64,000 nt of DNA from Sisyra terminalis (taxonomy: Eukaryota > Arthropoda > Insecta > Neuroptera > Sisyridae). This document shows positions 50,101-61,165 of this stretch, piece after piece (the stretch's first letter is position 1; each line of letters starts with the position of its first letter). The notes under the pieces are model-generated. The model searched no databases, had not been told where the DNA came from, and saw only the letters and a program-made list of their open reading frames with translations. Made by a program: the position numbers and the translations under genes. The stretch lies in contig OY292277.1 in assembly GCA_958496175.1 (NCBI GenBank), forward strand, positions 3,286,001-3,350,000, read 5' to 3'.

Positions 50101-53100
50101 CTAAAAACAATATTTTTTAGCCCAAAAATCTACGAAATAATTTTCGTCAATCAGTCATCAAAAATAAACATCAAATTTTCAAAAAATTAAAAAAAATATT
50201 TCCAAAGTGCATAAGCTTGATATTAATCAATTTTTTGGTCGTTAAAGTATCAAATTTTTAGAAGGTGAGCTTTTTTTCCCGATTTACTCGTAATATTCGG
50301 TTCAAATCATCCCTTAAATGTGGGAAGTTTAATTTTTAATTTCATCCCATTTTTTGGCAATTCTAATCCGCCAAAAACCAATTTAAACTTGACACATTAA
50401 TCGCATCCCCTCGGCACAAATACTTGACATCATCGTTATTGTTAACGATCGACGTAACAGGAGCGGCGAATGCGAATTTTTCATAAACCGTTACAGTCAA
50501 AGAAAATTCGATGGTTTCAATGTAATTTACTGCAAATATATAATCTAAAATGGTGGATTGTTGCGGGAGGGTGGGGGGGGGAAGATGAGGGAGAAAAAGT
50601 CTCGACATCCCTTTCAATTGGGAAACGATGGCGACCCTTATTTGGGGGTTGTTGCTTTTCGAGACTTGCAAACAATGAAGTTTTCTCTCGAAGGTGCATC
50701 ATCACCGATATAGGTGGGTGAAATTTTTACCCTCGAAACGAGGGTAGTTTTTCATCACACTACCCTTATTCAATAGAAACCAACGATACGATACTTTATG
50801 GATAAAATAGTTATTTTCGATTTAATAAATGAAAAATGTGTGAACGAAAAGCTATGATTTATGACCCCTAATTTCACCCTCTTGCACCCCCCATTTTTTC
50901 CACGAATTTTTATCTATAAATTTTTAAGGATTTAATGTTCTCAACTGACAAAGAAAATTTCCATTTAAATCATCCCCATGGGCGAAATAAAAATTTGAAT
51001 TACGCGCCACTTTTGCACCAAAAATTTTAATTGTTGCAAGATATTTCTACGTAAATAAGAGATTTAAGAATGGGAATTTCTTTTCCTTTTTAGTAGTGAA
51101 TGTTTGGCGAAGCATGGTGAATAGATTCCGCAGGGAGTTAATGCGTTGGGGGGTGAGATAAGAGGGCGCAAACTAAATTCATCCCTTAAAATGTATGCAC
51201 AATGTGTTTGTACTCCATTAATTTCCCTCTCGGGAATCTTCAGCAATGGCTATGGTAATAAAACGGGAAACGGAACAATAAGAATTTAAACTCCAGTTCT
51301 AACATTTCAAAGTTGAAAAAAAATCGATTTTAAGACTTTAAGATGGAAAAAATCAAAGAATTTATCAACCAAAAAGGTATTGGAACTTTGTATTTTTGAA
51401 TGAATTGAACCGTTTATTTTGAAAGTGAGTTAAGTCCATTTCAAGAACAATCCCTATAGTGTTATCATTTTTAACCATAGGGACATAAGATACTAAGGAG
51501 GAGGAGGAAATAATTGGCGTTTTTGTTAAAATCAGTAATTTGTCAAAATTTAGCAGTTAAATAATTAAAACATAGTTTGTTCTGGTTACAAGATGAAGAA
51601 TCACCATAGAGACCGTCCTTGAAATGGACTTACACTACTCTCAAAATAAACGAGTCATATATTACTAGAAAACAGGAGGATATTTGCATGATGTTGGTAA
51701 AGTTAGACACAGAAGTAATCGTTATTTACCTTCTAGTATCCCTCACCATACTGTCATATATTGTCATCAATATTATTTGTAAAAAAATTTCATAGAAAAC
51801 TATTAAAATTGGTAGAAAATTGCGATGACATCATCCCTTATAGATCTCCTCCTTGACTAAATAATCATTTGCCAGGGAATGACCATTTAAAAGTCTTAGA
51901 ATTGGGTCAAAAGTGGCACTTTTACACGAAATAATGGAATTTAAAATAAATAATATAGAAAAACCAAGCAGGAAAGCAAATATAGATGATGGATAATTTG
52001 CACATGATTGGAATTATATGAACCGTTTATTTTGAAAGTGATTTAAGTCCATTTCAAGAACAATCCCTATAGTGTTATCATGTTTAACCATAGGATCATA
52101 AGATACTAAGGAGGAGGGAATAATTGGCGTTTTTGTTAACAACTAAAATGAAATCCGTAATTACTGAAAACTTAACAATTAAATAACTAACATTAGTCCG
52201 GTCAATTTAGACATTTGAAGCTACATAAATTCCCATCAAGCTGAAAATCAGTCAGATTGTTTAAAATATGATTAAAAATAAAATTTGAAAGTTTCCCATC
52301 TTTCCCCTGTATGGAAAAAAATTTATTCAAGGTCAAAAGTCAAAAAAATGAGTTTTTCGCGATTTTCAGCAAAACGGTAACTTTTATCATAAAAATACTC
52401 ACTACAAAAAAGGTAGATCATAAAATTATCTACAAAAAATGTATCAATACTGTCTTTCCTACGAGCCATCGTTTTTGAGATATAACGACTTAAAAAGTTG
52501 TAAAAATTGGAATCGAATTCGGGTATATATTACCAAGTCCAAGTGTGGCTTGGTTATCACCTAGACCCTACAGATTGGGGTTGGAAGTTGGTCAACAATT
52601 CATTAGAACTAGTCCATACTTTACTTCCACCTGCGCCGGAAAAACTGCTGAATACAATTTTTTGCAATTGCAAAAAGGGGTGCAGTGCTAATGTGGTTGT
52701 ATTTGTCAAATTGAATTTCTCTATTGCTGTTTCAATTATCAATACATCAGCATCATTATTAGTCACCGACTGGCTTGTGAATCATCACAAAACCGTTACG
52801 GAGTGATCCAAACTACTTGAGAAGATTGCTTGGCAATCGAAATACGTATCTGAACAAATACGTCACGAATATTTTTGTTTGAACTTCTGTTCAAATTTAT
52901 GTTAATAAATTGGACTGCAATATATTTTATATATTGTATACACACCGACTGGCGTTCAAGACTAACGGTATTTCATTTATTATAGCAGGTATAAGACCCT
53001 AGCCACGCAGACATTTGAACAAGGAATAGGGGATGTTGTCTTATGGTTACAATGATCGATAGAAAAATATTTTAACATATATTACAACTATAGAGATGCA

Positions 53101-53890
53101 TATACGTGGCGTACTCATGCATATTATGACGATTCCAACTTTTACAACTATTTGAGTCGTTATATCTCAAAAACGATGGCTCGTAGGAAAAAAAGTATTG
53201 ATACATTTTTTGTAGACAATTTTATGATCTACATTTTTTGTTTAAAGTATTTTTTATTACAACTTACCGTTTTGCTGAAAATCGCGAAAAACTAATTTTT
53301 TGGACCGTTGACCTTGAATAATTTTTTTTCCATACAGGGAAAAGACGGGGAACTTTCAAATTTTATTTTTAATCATATTTTAAACCACCTTACTGATTTT
53401 CAGCTTGGTGGGAATTTATGTAGCTTCGAATGTCTAAATTGACCGGACTACATACTTTGTTCTAGTTACAAGAAAAAGAATCACCATGGACTTACGCCAC
53501 TTTCAAAATAAACGAGTCAATTATTGAAAGAATTTTGGTCTAAAAAAGTATTTAGGTATTGCCAACAACAATCGAGCAATTGGGCCAATGAAATCGTAGA
53601 AGAAACGGCAAAAATTATGGGGAAATTGTTGGTTTTTTGGGACTTACATTGTCGCAAGTCATGGGAGCCGGAAGTTGTCGTACAGAGCCGCGACCCAACG
53701 CCTCACGTTTCCGTTGTGCCGAAAAAAGCCGCAACTCTTTTCGCTCCTCATCCGTTAGCGCATGACAATATCGAACTTCATTGTCGTGCGGCGGTAATTG
53801 TTGCAAAAGTTGTCGAACCCTGTATCGTTCCCCCACACTATTCACGTACGGTACCTTGTCCTCGGGCAACGCCGAAAAATACAAATGCAC
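45628..53890 (-). CDS. pk: prickle, C-terminal 647 residues (join of three exons, 5' incomplete)
   Basis: The exons 53890-53648, 47553-47350 and 47124-45628 splice in phase 0 with GTAAGT and GTATGT donors and TTGCAG, GGTATAG and TTTGCAG acceptors. The product has the end of a PET domain (residues 1-75), three LIM domains (about 79-135, 144-195, 204-259), a Pro/Ser-rich tail, and terminal CIIS, a CAAX box. PET plus three LIMs plus CAAX is the Prickle architecture; Testin ends right after LIM3. Prickle is a cytoplasmic core planar cell polarity protein that works with Van Gogh/Strabismus and Dishevelled at proximal cell edges; prenylation of the CAAX Cys aids membrane association. The N terminus and the start of PET are missing: no exon with a WVPPGL-type motif occurs up to 64000. 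The paralogue espinas is an alternative name I cannot fully exclude. Confidence 0.93.
47125..47349 (-). other. pk: prickle short intron (225 bp) inside LIM2
   Basis: GTATGT at the 5' end and TTTGCAG at the 3' end (minus strand). The intron is AT-rich with a long T-run on the minus strand, and removing it joins CDE to IILADEC in frame. Confidence 0.9.
47350..47553 (-). CDS. pk: prickle exon encoding LIM1 and the start of LIM2
   Basis: This 204-bp, 68-residue exon begins with Cys (TGT) after a GGTATAG acceptor and ends CSACDE before a GTATGT donor. LIM1 ligands in partial-protein numbering are C79, C82, H105, C108, C111, C114, C132 and H135, with normal LIM spacing (22 residues between C82 and H105, 17 between C114 and C132). 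The motif FASRAGPN and the run [20 protein letters not shown] are typical of Prickle LIM1. The first two LIM2 cysteines (C144, C147) are also here. Confidence 0.93.
47554..51405 (-). other. prickle large intron, gene-free left part
   Basis: Intron sequence between the PET and LIM1 exons. It contains a GATGAT microsatellite near 47877-47894 and a C-rich, G-poor segment at about 48490-49200 on the plus strand that opens two spurious frames (48635-48937, 48744-49202). A more GC-balanced patch at about 49580-49770 carries GTTAATTAACG and repeated ACGTT-type words and could be regulatory. There are also C- and G-runs at about 50085 and 50573. No coding exon was recognised. Confidence 0.5.
51406..51657. 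mobile_element. 252-bp MITE, intact copy 1
   Basis: Begins TGAACCGTTTATTTTGAAAG at 51406 and ends with the near reverse complement CTCAAAATAAACGAGTCA at 51657. The inner arms AAGTCCATTTCAAG and CTTGAAATGGACTT also pair. It has no coding capacity. A second copy, very similar in order and sequence, begins at 52019 and is interrupted by another transposon. Flanks give no convincing target duplication for copy 1. Confidence 0.7.
51658..52018. other. Intron spacer between the two MITE copies
   Basis: AT-rich intronic sequence with no recognised feature, lying between the intact and the interrupted copy of the 252-bp MITE. Confidence 0.5.
52194..53450. mobile_element. 1,257-bp DNA transposon with about 320-bp terminal inverted repeats
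   Basis: It starts TAGTCCGGTCAATTTAGACA and ends with the exact inverse. The arms 52194-52515 and 53130-53450 are imperfect inverted copies that include ATTTTCAGCAAAACGGTAA, CGATGGCTCGTAGG-type and TATATCTCAAAAACGAT-type words. CAT (or ACAT) occurs on both sides; comparison with the uninterrupted MITE at 51406 shows only one copy of that word at the empty site, so the target duplication is 3-4 bp. It is non-autonomous: only a decayed protein fragment lies inside. I cannot name the superfamily. Confidence 0.75.
52540..52740 (+). pseudogene. Decayed transposon protein fragment with Cys-rich tail
   Basis: In frame from 52540 the translation reads [15 protein letters not shown], then [17 protein letters not shown], then KKGCSAN up to 52692. 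One base later the reading continues as CGCICQ and LYCCFNY in the next frame. The pattern LPPAP..LL..I.CNCKxGC followed by clustered Cys is one I associate with C-terminal tails of transposon-derived proteins common in insect genomes; I do not know its biochemical role. A 1-base frameshift in the Cys cluster and the absence of any upstream domain show it is dead here. Confidence 0.5.
53648..53890 (-). CDS. pk: prickle exon encoding the C-terminal part of the PET domain
   Basis: This 243-bp exon gives 81 residues beginning [18 protein letters not shown] and including [11 protein letters not shown] and [13 protein letters not shown], hallmark PET-domain sequence of Prickle. It begins after TTTGTTGCAG and ends AAT before GTAAGT; both ends are phase 0. 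The last residues, Cys-Asp-Asn, provide the first zinc ligand of LIM1, whose second Cys opens the next exon 6.1 kb away, so LIM1 is split between its first two cysteines. The upstream reading frame beyond 53890 is intron, not coding. Confidence 0.92.
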
Positions 53891-55059
53891 CTGCAACAAA
53901 GAAAAAGAAAACATCACAACAATGAAAAAACTAGTTTTTCTTCTTTTCATGTTAAATATACGATTTGCTCTAGTAGTGAATCATTCTGACATTTCAAGTT
54001 GCACTATTGAGTTCTTGGGCAATTTTACGACCAAATCGATAAGTGCAAACGTTTCTCGTTACGGCAAGTGCAACAGGTGTAAGACATGTTTCGTATTTCT
54101 TTCCATTAGATGCACAAATCGCACGACACCCAAATAATTTATTCATTGAAATCGCTCGCATGTGTTACTTGTGCAATGCAAAATTGCAATTGTCCGAATG
54201 CAATCGAATGCAACAGGTGAAAAAGCCGGTGAATAAGGCGAAACGACTTGAACCTTTTTTGCCATTGAAATGTTGAATAATATAATGGAGATGTTAGCGT
54301 TATCGGTTGGGTCGAAAGTTACGACCTTTCAGCGGACTTTACATTTCCACAGGCTGGGAAACTTACAAATGGAACGTAAACATGTCATTACGGATGCAAA
54401 GATATTTTATTTAAATTGGTCATTTACTATGTTTTTTTTTTGTGTATAAGTTTTATTGGGGAAATTTTTGATGGTTCCCCGGATTTCGATGTGGAAAACT
54501 GGGCAAACAATGTATTATGCACCTGAACATGAAACCGCTTTTAGAGGAGAAGCGGAAACCGAGATGGTGAGAGTCCATTAAAGTTAAAGCCTCGAAGGAG
54601 TCGCATAGAGAATAAAGCAAAAGCGAGACGAAGTGAAGGGGGATGTAGGAGTTGGGGGTTGGGGGGTTGGAAAGTTGCGGAAGTCAATGGGGGATGCATT
54701 AAAGTATTCGGTTACAAACCTCGAAGATGGAAGCAATGGAAAATGGAAATTGGAGATGTGGTTTAGTCTACAAGTCTATGCAAACGATGCAAGTGCAATG
54801 GAAAAAAGAAAATTTCAAGATTTTTCAATTAGTTGATATATTTGAACAGAATAAAATAAGTAATAACAGGGGAAAAATTGATTTCCTCGGCGACAAAATC
54901 TGACAACCGATTTATATAAAATCGACCAAAAAAAATCGAAAATTACGAATGCAAAAAGTCTCGTTTTCGCTTGTTTTAGGTGCAAAAGAGAATTTTCGGT
55001 CTAAAAATATCAATGTTATTTCTTATGGGACTAAAATTTCAACAAATATGTAAACTATC
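53891..55059. other. Region upstream of the PET exon, probably prickle intron
   Basis: No exon recognised. CAACAGGTG, an E-box core of the CAGGTG type, occurs at about 54073 and 54210, 140 bp apart, which could be chance. A G-rich stretch lies at about 54638-54675. Open frames around 53781-54276 partly overlap the PET exon on the opposite strand and have no family motif. Confidence 0.45.
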
Positions 55060-56820
55060 TATTAGAACTATAAAGATTAGACTGGACCAAAAAAGTCGAT
55101 TTTTTTTAAGTATATCGAAAATATTGTTCAAGGTGACCAAAAAAAAAAAAAAATTCGGGAAAATTTCAGCCCTTAATATTAATATTAAGAGGTCTATCAT
55201 CTTTAATTTCGATTTTTTATTAGTGCTTTCATTTTTGCGATAATGCTGTCAAACTATCAAGGTAGAAAAAATCATCTGCACATATATTTATAGAAAATTA
55301 AATTCCCTACAAAAAAGGTGTCTTTAAAAATTTTTGCCAGACACACCGTTTCCGAATAATCAAGCTTCAGGCATTGATATAACTTTTAGATTTATCTTCT
55401 TTATTTTGGAATTTTGTAACTAACGAACAAATGAATATATAGAAATGAAAAATATAGATTCTTGAAGGAAATTTAATGTTCTACAAAAAAGGTCTCGTAA
55501 CGTTTTTACATAAAATCACTTTTTTAAAAGTTATTCACAATTAAAGTTGGAGGAAATATTAAATTATTGTTTTTTTCGTTGTTGAATCAATTTTTTTTCA
55601 TTCAGTGGGACAAATTGATATTTTACATCATTTTATCCATTTTATCAATCTTATCGCTTGGAATATTTAAATTTCATAATATATCTAAACCTATTCTCGA
55701 TTAACAGCTCTTTAATACACGAAAATGTAGATTTACTGTCTTAAAATAATTTTCCTTCAACTTTAATTGTGAATAACTTTCGAAAAAATGATTTTATGTA
55801 AAAATGGTAAGAAACCTTTTTTGTAGAGCATTAAATTCCCTTCAAGAATCTATATTGTTCATTTCTATATATTTATTTGTTCGTTAGTTACAAAATTCCA
55901 AAATAAAGAAGATAAATCTAAAAATTATATCAATGTTTAAAGCTTCATTATTCGGAAACGGCGTATCTCGCGAAAATTTTTATAGAGACATTTTTTGTAG
56001 GAAATTTAATTTTCTATAAATAAATGTGTGAAGGGAACCTAATGCTCTACAAAAAAGGTCTCTTAATGTTTTTATACAAAATCACTTTTTCAAAAGTTGT
56101 TCGCAATTAAAGTTGGAGGAAAAATTAAATTATTGTTTTTTTTTTCATTTTGAACCATTTTTTTTTTCATTCAGTGGGACAAATTGATATTAATCATGAT
56201 CGAAAATTATCATTTTATCAATCTTATCGCTTGGAATATTTAAATTTCATAATATATCTAAACCTATTCTCGGTTAACAACTATTTATTACACGAACATG
56301 TAGATTTACTGTCTTAAAATAATTTAATTTTTCCTTCAACTTTAATTGTGAATAACTTTTGAAAAAGTGTTTTTATGTACAATGTTAAAAGACCTTTTTT
56401 ATAGAACATTAAATTCCCTTCAGGAATCTATATTGTTTATTTCTATATATTCATTTTTTCGTTAGTTACAAATTAAAGAAAATAAATCTAAAAATTATAT
56501 CAATGTCTGAAGCTTGATTATTCGGAAACGGCGTGTCTGGCAAAATTTTTTAAAGAGACTTTTTTTGTAGGGAATTAAATTTTTTATAAATATATGTGCA
56601 GATGAATTTTTATACCTTGATAATTTGACAGCATTGACGCAAAAATGAAAGCACCAATAAAAAATCGAAATTAAAGATGATAGACCTCTTGGTATTAATA
56701 TTAAGGGCTGAAACTTTCCCGATATTTTTTTTTTCGTCACCTTGAACAATATTTTCGATATATTTTTCAACAGAAAAAAATAGTCGATTTTTTTGGCCCA
56801 GTCTATTATAGATATTTAAC
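55060..56820. mobile_element. 1.7-kb foldback element with internal tandem duplication
   Basis: The outer ends are TAGACTGGACCAAAAAAGTC near 55078 and its inverse, TTTGGCCCAGTCTA, ending 56805. Inverted pairing covers AATATTGTTCAAGGTGACC, AGGTCTATCATCTTTAA, TTTCATTTTTGCG and TTCCGAATAATCAAGCTT on the left and their complements on the right. Inside, the segment 55465-56025 (itself a left arm, middle and right arm) is repeated directly as 56033-56600, including GGGACAAATTGATATT, TTATCGCTTGGAATATT and TAGATTTACTGTCTTAAAA in both. The order is therefore c-b-a-M-a'-b' then a-M-a'-b'-c'. No coding sequence is present. End points are approximate by about 20 bp. Confidence 0.75.
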
Positions 56821-56863
56821 GGATAGGCAACCAAAACTTTAACGTACCAATGGTGGCCTATAC
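56821..56863. repeat. Short palindromic repeat, diverged copy
   Basis: GGATAGGCAACCA at 56821 and TGGTGGCCTATAC ending 56863 form an imperfect hairpin related to the perfect one at 58098-58142. It directly abuts the 1.7-kb foldback element. Confidence 0.5.
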
Positions 56864-58097
56864 TATAACAAAAAGCACATGTTTTATGGTCTCAGTACAA
56901 AATCTGAATTTTTTGCATTAAAAATGTATCAATGTTTACAGAAAAACATTAAAATATAACAAAAAAACTTTCAAGTTTCAATCTGTGCTGAAAATTCAAA
57001 TAATTGATGCCAATTTGACTTATTTTCTAAGAGTTTTCATTAACCTTTTCTTCCTGTCAACCACCTGTTTTTATTTTTAAATGTTTTCAATAAACCCAAA
57101 TTAAGATATTTTTTTTTAATGATAAACTTTAAAAAATAGATCATCTAACAAAATAGATTAAATAAAACTCAAATCAATAAGGAACTTTTATAGATTTTTG
57201 GCTGCAAACCCATTTTAAAATTATGTTATGAAATGGTTATTTATTTCCAAGAAAAATGGAAAAACTTCCCTAATAGATTCTCTTGATTTCAACCACCGCT
57301 TTTTATGTCGTTTTTTCTTTAAATCATTTTCGGCACATCTCAATAATAATCCACCCAAATCCTCTTATTTATATCACCCGCCATTTATTACGTTCCCGGC
57401 CATTTTTCCTTGATTTTCTCCGCTCCAAAGCCCACTATGTGTTATCATAACATAATCTTTTAATGTCCCCCTCGCTCTCCCCCCCATCCCGTTGTCGTCG
57501 CTCCATCATAAATAATGCCGACTGTAGTTTCACTTTGCCGAGCAACATTACCGACTCTGATGTGGCAATTCGGCAAAAGGCAAAAATTTATGTGAAAGCA
57601 CAAAATATCATAGTCGTAAGTGATAAAAAGATATTTGGTGCGGGGGGCGGGGAGGTAATCGTGATAAATATGAGTCAGTCGTGGGTGGGAAAGACGATGA
57701 GGGGTGGAGGGAATACGTGTCCAGAACAGTAATGACCACTTAGTGTGGAACAAAATCCAGGAAAAGCTCCGCCATTAATTTATACGTATGAGGGATGAAA
57801 ACGGCGAGTTAATGAAATGTAATAAAAATTTAATCAGACCAAAGAATATACGAAGGAACATTGGCTTTTTGATGAGAAATAATAACAGTTTTCACTTGAA
57901 AATTATTATTTTTGAATTTATCTACTTTTCGCTTTATATATTTCCAATAAAATTTGTAAGAAATTCAATTTCGGACGTTAAATTTAATGAATCGATGTTC
58001 AATTGTTATAGTTCAATCCTTGAAATCACAGAAAATCAAAATTTGGATAAATTTAAGGCAATTGAATCGAATTTTCCAAAGCATTCTGTCAAATAAA
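56864..58097. other. Intronic or upstream DNA, no recognised gene
   Basis: AT-rich, with a C-rich then G-rich stretch at about 57465-57720 that produces overlapping open frames on both strands (57463-57732 plus, 57460-57753 minus). Neither shows a known motif. The plus-strand frame 57788-58096 is AT-rich and also unrecognised. Confidence 0.45.
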
Positions 58098-58142
58098 GTA
58101 TAGGCAACCAAAAATTGTAAAAGTACTCTTGGTTGCCTATAC
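58098..58142. repeat. Perfect 14-bp-arm hairpin repeat
   Basis: GTATAGGCAACCAA (58098-58111) and its exact reverse complement TTGGTTGCCTATAC (58129-58142) flank a 17-nt spacer. A diverged copy is at 56821-56863 and a lone half-site GTTGCCTATAC occurs near 48286. It may be a miniature inverted-repeat family or the ends of a lost element. Confidence 0.6.
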
Positions 58143-60978
58143 GTCAACTAAAATAAAATATTTCTTCGATCAAATATAAATCGTTGATTTCTAAATGAAA
58201 GAATGATAAATTTTCATTGCATAAACAAAAATGTGATGCAAAAAACTTTGAAAATTTGAATTTCACTAAAATTTTGACGACCAAACAGAATTTGGCTTCG
58301 CAAACTGATATTAAAATTTTTTTTTTTTCTTAGTGATCAAAATATGTGGTTTTTCGGCCAATATTTTAAGAATAACTTTACGTAAACTTGAATTTTTGAA
58401 GTGAAAACCTTTACGATAAGTTTAAATTACCAATTTTCACCAAAATGAGCAATAGAATTGCATATTTCCATTAAAAATGCACTCGTTCATTTAATTTTTG
58501 AAATTCAATGTTTAATCGGAATTTTCGTGGAAAAAATTAGTCAATTTGGCCAAAAAACTCGTTACAACTATAGAGTAGACTTACATTTATAGGTAAATGC
58601 AATAGCAGCCAATATATTCATTGAAAATTTTATAAAAATATCCTCCAACATCTTCCACCCTCCAATAATTCAAACCAAAAAAAACAACTTTCTGCAAATT
58701 TTCTCCGACCAAAGTAAATCTATTTACGACCAATATTCTCTGTCTCTGTCTCCCCAATAATAATGAATTAAAGGGTCGTAAATACAATGCACCAAGTGCA
58801 TTACGTGCAACTATAAGCGTCGCGTCGTTCTAACTCTGAGAAATTGGTCTCACTGCATCCCTAATAATAACAACCACCTGCCACCCCCAACCCAGCATTA
58901 ACCCACCACCCCATGCGGTCGGAAATTATGCCCGTGGCATGTAGATACAATAGCAATACAATGCACATTGGGAAAATGGACAGACAATTTATTGGCACAT
59001 GAATTATCCATTTATTTACGGCCATAAACCTTACGTGCTTCGGCCGTAATATAATTTAAGTGACACAAATATTAGAGCCATATAAATAATTACGGCCCTT
59101 TTGATCAACTCCCTTCTACATATATATAAACAATAAACGCACGTAATTCATCCCCTTATTAGATCGAAATTAATCACACCGCCAACCATATAAAATTCCT
59201 CATTGAAAGCTCTAAAGTTTTGCGATCCAAATGATTTTTTTTCTTCTATTAGATTAATGATGAGCTTTTTGATTTCCGCAACGATTGATATACAAAAAGA
59301 GGGCGGGGTGGAGATGAAAAGTGGCGCTAGATTAATAATAATGATAATAATATTATTCTGATTTATGAACCAATAACGATAGCGACGCTTTGCCAGCAGC
59401 ATAAACAGCAGGAGCTTTTTTTCTTTGCTGTCTCTCTCTGTCGCATTGTACGCCTATAGACGACCACGAAGCAATCATTTAATTTGTGATGCTATCTATC
59501 GTTATATCCCGGTTTAGTAAAATCGATCAAGTTTTGTTTTTCTTCAATTTTTTTGTAAAACATAAGAAGAATGAAAAAAACGAATGCTTAATAGAAGATT
59601 CCACGCAAATGCTGTAGGGGAGTAATTAGTTGATTGTTGTAGAGACTTGAGGGGGTGAAATTTGTGGGGTTTTAAGGGGGGGGTGAGACTGTGAAAGTCG
59701 TTTGCATTTAGTCATTGGGTTTTTCTTTCTATATTCTTTTATTCGGCTCGAAGAACATAAGAATCTCGTTAAAATCTTTAACGCTTCGCAGCTTTTGAAA
59801 GCGCACAGCTTTTGCGACCGGAAAAAGAAAGCTTTGAGTGGAGGGACAGAAAGTCGTATTTTTCCCCTCTTTTTTCCTTTCCCTTGTTATTTCTGATCAA
59901 ACTAAACAAATAAAACAATGGAAAAAAGCTTTTGAAACAGCAGATAGTCGGTTCAGAGCCGACTATAATGTAACTATTTTAATTAACACATACGTCATGC
60001 AGTGGAATGTTGTCTCCAGACTATGTTAGCACCCTCGACTTCTCCCCGACCGTTCCTGTCTTATTTTTCTTCTGTTATTTTTGCACATAAATAATAATAA
60101 CATCGAATCATGTCAATATCGAGAGGGACATTTTTTTTTCTCTCCGTAATTTGCATAATCAAACTTGCACATATTCGATGTTAATTAATGTGCATCGATT
60201 GATAAAAAATTTACACGACAAAGATATCAGCAATAAGGATTATTGTCTGCAAGTGCAAAAGAGATGCATTATATGCACTTTTAAAGTTGAGTTGTAAGTT
60301 TAAAGTAAATTGACACGTCACGATTGCAACGTTCGATGCAAGTCTCGAAGGATTTTGTCATTGGTGAGAGTCGCTCGTCTCATATTAATGGCAATATATT
60401 AAAAAGTAATTATTCGCAAAGTTCCGATTACCATATTGGTCGTCACCGATGAGGGAATCGGGGAGATGCAACGGGGGGGGGGGGTACGGATCGTTTCGAG
60501 ACACGATGCGATCTAGAAATTCTAATTAGAGATAATCAAGATTTACGGAGTGTAATTATTATATTTAATATATTATAGGCAGTAGAGAGAGGATTGTGGT
60601 GGTTTTTGTCGAAGAAGAATCGCCTCGGATGGTATGAGATGAAGATCGAGTTTGAGGTTTTCTTTCTTGCGTCTTTTTCCCGGAGTCGTAGTCGTTACGT
60701 TGCAGATATGATAAGAGCTTAAGTAGATGTTAAGAATCTATTTAATGGCTGAATTTGTAATGTTAATGTGCCAGCGTACCTGTTTGGATCATCGCAGCCG
60801 AGTTAGTGCCCTTTGAACGATTTTTTCGCTACGCTATGCGATGCCGTTATTGCGCCTCAGTTATAGTACTGTTAGACAAGTGAAACTTTGGTCGAAAAGC
60901 TTGCCGATTCGAGTTTGATTTGGTTCGTTTCTAAGCTAATATTTTCTTCACAAACTAGCAGATTGTATCATTTAATCG
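58143..60978. other. Upstream/intronic region with possible regulatory islands
   Basis: No exon recognised. The patch at about 58790-59110 is less repetitive and contains homeodomain-like words (TTTACGGCCATAAA, CAATTTATTGG) and a C-rich CCACCTGCC stretch. G-runs occur near 59680 and an 11-12 base G-run at about 60474. At 60792-60780 on the minus strand, ATGATCCAAACAG is followed by a GTACGC donor-like site, which might be a short alternative first exon. All of this is speculative. Confidence 0.35.
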
Positions 60979-61165
60979 ATTTTCTCAAAAACGATGACAA
61001 TTATTTGATTCAAATTTTTTTTCTGGTAACTAATGACGTCAAGCTCTACAAGTTTTGTTTGAAACTTTTTTTTCTAACACTTCGTTAAAGGCCACTTATC
61101 GGTAGAAAACTTCGATTACAAACATCACACACGTGGATATTTTTACTATCAAATTTTGTTGTTGA
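60979..61165 (+). repeat. Diverged dispersed repeat, copy 1
   Basis: CGATTTTCTCAAAAACGATG, then TCTACAAGTTTTGTTTGAAAC, then CTTCGATTACAAACATCACA follow in order. The same order with substitutions occurs at 62648-62850 in direct orientation. Probable transposon fragment. Confidence 0.5.

Larger units (their letters stand above)
52019..53519. mobile_element. 252-bp MITE, copy 2, split by a later transposon
   Basis: 52019-52193 matches the left part of the 51406 MITE (TGAACCGTTTATTTTGAAAG, CCTATAGTGTTATCAT, ACTAAGGAGGAGG), and 53451-53519 matches its right part (CTTTGTTCTAGTTACAAG, TCAAAATAAACGAGTCA). Between them sits a 1,257-bp element, so this copy was disrupted after it inserted. Part of the expected right portion around the ACCGTCCTTGAAATGG segment is missing in this copy. 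Confidence 0.7.

Noticed and set aside
53524..54276. Plus-strand frames opposite and beside the PET exon
   Set aside because: They are antisense to, or extensions beyond, a well-supported minus-strand exon, and their Cys content is accidental.
57460..57753. Overlapping frames on both strands near a C/G-rich stretch
   Set aside because: Both arise from low-complexity composition, and neither has a family signature or splice sites.
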